Source: an uncultured Bacilli bacterium (GTDB lineage Bacteria > Bacillota_I > Bacilli_A > RF39 > UBA660). From it: DNA of 15,344 nt. Position numbers and translations under genes: made by a program. Location of the stretch: assembly GCA_934096535.1 (NCBI GenBank), contig CAKOMC010000034.1, positions 1 through 15,344 of the forward strand. Reading direction: 5' to 3'. The notes below the pieces were generated by a model that had not been told where the DNA came from, did no database searches, and saw only the letters and a list, made by a program, of their open reading frames with translations. Positions 14,029 to 15,344 of the stretch are shown here, piece after piece (position 1 is the first letter of the stretch; each line of letters starts with the position of its first letter).

Positions 14029-14529
14029 TTATATATTAAAATACTTTTTTAAGAGAAAATAATTATCAATAATATATAGTAAACAAAGGATAAAAGTTAA
14101 TTTATTAGGCATTTTCTCTATAATTTTATTCATCTTTTTTAAGAAAAACTTATCTATTATTAAAGAACCTGTAGCCCAACCAAGTGACACTAAGACATTA
14201 ACATATTTTCCTATACTTAAAGGCCATGCCTCGTAAGTCCATTTATCTTTACCGAGAATAAATCCTGCTAAATGACCTCCCATAAACTCTAATGCTGTTA
14301 GAATGATAAAACTTAAGATAAAGAAGACTAAATCTCTAAATTTCTTATTTTCTTGTTTTTTTAATAACTTATCTAAAAACATAATAATAAGAAAACCAAA
14401 GAAGTAAATGGGCGTAAAAGGTCCAAAAAGAATGCCACTCGAATAATTACTTCTTATAAAAACATTACAACAAGTTTCAAATAAAAAGCCTAAAATACTA
14501 TAATATATGTAATAATTAATCCATTTCAT
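14029..14529 (-). CDS. PF06541-like integral membrane protein (putative ABC transporter type IV)
   Basis: 166 residues with about five hydrophobic segments. The first (NYYIYYSILGFLFETCCN), followed by SSGILFGPFTPIYFFGF, and the later GGHLAGFILGKDKWTYEAWPLSIGKYVNVLVSLGWATGS are the signature of PF06541, a family of small bacterial membrane proteins labelled 'putative ABC-transporter type IV'. No ATPase partner is adjacent and the biochemical function of the family is not known to me. The start is where family members start, right before the first membrane segment, but no Shine-Dalgarno site precedes it; TATCAT, a possible -10, lies only 6 bases before the ATG, so a leaderless message is possible. 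It may be read together with the cotJ genes, 64 bases downstream. Confidence 0.8.
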   Translation of the reverse strand: MKWINYYIYYSILGFLFETCCNVFIRSNYSSGILFGPFTPIYFFGFLIIMFLDKLLKKQENKKFRDLVFFILSFIILTALEFMGGHLAGFILGKDKWTYEAWPLSIGKYVNVLVSLGWATGSLIIDKFFLKKMNKIIEKMPNKLTFILCLLYIIDNYFLLKKYFNI

Positions 14530-14675
14530 ATTAGTATGATAACCATTATTAAAAAAGTTATGTATTCTTTTAATGAGATGTTTTAAATGAAATGTTATAT
14601 TTTAAAAAATTAGTTGTTTTCTTTAAACTAGATGTTTTTAAGCAAAAAATATGTGTTTTCTAAATTAAAAAATTA

Positions 14676-14684
14676 TGCTATACT
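14676..14684 (+). promoter_or_regulatory. extended -10 promoter of the thioredoxin-fold gene
   Basis: TGCTATACT is TGN plus TATACT (14679-14684), 26 bases before ATG 14711. The -35 region is only T-rich. Its position rules out an in-frame ATG at 14675, which would lie inside the promoter. Confidence 0.55.
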
Positions 14685-14710
14685 CTAAATATAGAAAGCA
14701 GTTGATTATT

Positions 14711-15241
14711 ATGGCTAAAAAGAAATTGCCTAGTACTTATCAAAAATATACAATTTTAATTGTTGGTATCTTAGGATTATTTATTATGTCTTTCTTAATT
14801 TATACTTTTGTTAAAGATATTAATAATAATAAGGCTAATTCTTCTTATTTAGTAAAACATAAATTAGTTACAAAATCATACAATATTACGGAAGATTTAA
14901 GTGAGTTAAAAAATAATAAAGGTACTTATTTTATTTATTTATCTTATACTGGGAGTAAAGAGATTTATTCTTTAGAAAAAGATTTAAAAAGTTTAATTAA
15001 ACAGTACAAGTTAAAGGATAAGTTCTACTATGTTAATTTAGATGGTTTAAAGGATAATGCTAATAAAATTAGTGCGGTAAATGAGTTATTAGGGCTAACT
15101 GAAGTTCAAGTTACTAAAGTTCCTACTATCATTTATGTAACTAATGGCGAAATTAAAAAGGGTAATATTATTACGAGATTAGATGATAATTTGTTTGAAA
15201 AAGGTGATTTTCAACAGTTATTAGATATTAATGACCTCTAA
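14711..15241 (+). CDS. membrane-anchored thioredoxin-fold protein without cysteines
   Basis: 176 residues. After a basic start (MAKKKLPSTYQKY) one membrane helix (about 13-33) anchors the protein, with the rest probably outside. Residues about 55-176 have the thioredoxin layout: a strand GTYFIYLSYTG, a helix (SLEKDLKSLIKQY), a strand FYYVNLDG, the helix NKISAVNELLGL and then TKVPTIIYVTNGEIKKG, where Pro138 is the conserved cis-proline followed by the last two strands. At the place of the Cys-X-X-Cys active site is Ser-Tyr-Thr-Gly-Ser, and the whole protein has no cysteine, so it cannot be a disulfide exchanger; a binding or scaffolding role is likelier. ATG 14711 is chosen because the promoter lies just upstream, although the ribosome site (AGAAAG) is weak. 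The stop codon lies in a terminator loop. Confidence 0.82.
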   Translation: MAKKKLPSTYQKYTILIVGILGLFIMSFLIYTFVKDINNNKANSSYLVKHKLVTKSYNITEDLSELKNNKGTYFIYLSYTGSKEIYSLEKDLKSLIKQYKLKDKFYYVNLDGLKDNANKISAVNELLGLTEVQVTKVPTIIYVTNGEIKKGNIITRLDDNLFEKGDFQQLLDINDL

Positions 15242-15254
15242 GGGGTCTTTTTTT
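15233..15254 (+). terminator. intrinsic terminator with stop codon as its loop
   Basis: GACCTC (15233-15238) pairs with GGGGTC (15242-15247), one pair being T-G, and the 3-base loop is exactly the TAA stop of the preceding gene. Seven T follow. Confidence 0.85.
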
Positions 15255-15276
15255 AACAAAAAAATGCAAGTTTTGT

Positions 15277-15305
15277 TTGACTTTAAGAGGGACTTACTAT
15301 ATACT
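15277..15305 (+). promoter_or_regulatory. near-consensus sigma-70/A promoter reading out of the window
   Basis: TTGACT (15277-15282) and TATACT (15300-15305) each match consensus at 5 of 6 bases with the ideal 17-base spacing. Transcription would start near 15312 and enter a gene beyond the window's right edge. It is the best promoter in the window. Confidence 0.75.
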
Positions 15306-15344
15306 TTTAAATGGTACATTTTATTTATACAAAAATTATTAGAT

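Noticed and set aside
14675..14710. ATG 14675 as start of the thioredoxin-fold protein
   Set aside because: It lies within the extended -10 promoter element, so it would not be in the transcript.
15264..15344. Short plus-strand frame open to the window edge
   Set aside because: No ribosome binding site, and its ATG lies upstream of a near-consensus promoter, so it is probably not translated from there.

Overview
The window is a compact, very A+T-rich stretch of bacterial DNA. It uses the standard bacterial code: TGG encodes Trp and TGA serves as stop. Codons are A/T-biased, Shine-Dalgarno sites are AGGAG-like, many promoters have an extended -10, and genes sit tightly against intrinsic terminators. 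A cotJ spore-coat operon, a CarD-type regulator, a DUF3006 protein and TasA-like/lectin-like surface proteins suggest an uncultured, probably gut-associated Bacillota of the Bacilli/RF39 kind. That placement is inference from gene content; there is no rRNA or other taxonomic marker here.

Layout. (1) 1-656: the 3' end of an unrecognised gene, a strong bidirectional terminator, then an unusual repeat module (two 26-bp direct repeats around a 29-bp, less A+T-rich spacer, followed by three 11-bp tandem repeats). (2) 657-2961: a large surface protein with a TasA/camelysin-like N-terminus and a lectin-like C-terminus, divergent from a small XRE-type regulator; an inverted repeat lies between them. 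(3) 3019-4674, minus strand: an orphan integrase-SAM-like protein, then a DUF3006 protein and a membrane-anchored ComEC-type metallo-beta-lactamase-fold hydrolase that form a two-gene operon. (4) 4842-8757, plus strand: a CarD/CdnL-type regulator, an unrecognised 212-aa protein behind a long leader, and a P2B-like calcium ATPase. (5) 8801-9820, minus: a membrane-anchored protein with an Asn-rich linker. (6) 9990-11256, plus: two minor prepilins in one operon. (7) 11273-14529, minus: a short helicase IV-like helicase, cotJC preceded by an apparent cotJA-cotJB fusion, and a PF06541-like membrane protein. (8) 14711-15241, plus: a membrane-anchored thioredoxin-fold protein with no cysteine, then a near-consensus promoter that reads out of the window.

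Common threads. Much of the window encodes envelope or extracellular functions (surface proteins, pilins, anchored hydrolase, anchored thioredoxin-fold protein, calcium pump). The assembly machinery for the pilins, the rest of sporulation and any recombinase acting on the repeat module would have to lie elsewhere. No tRNA, rRNA, insertion sequence or CRISPR array was found. No stretch over about 180 bases is without a gene.
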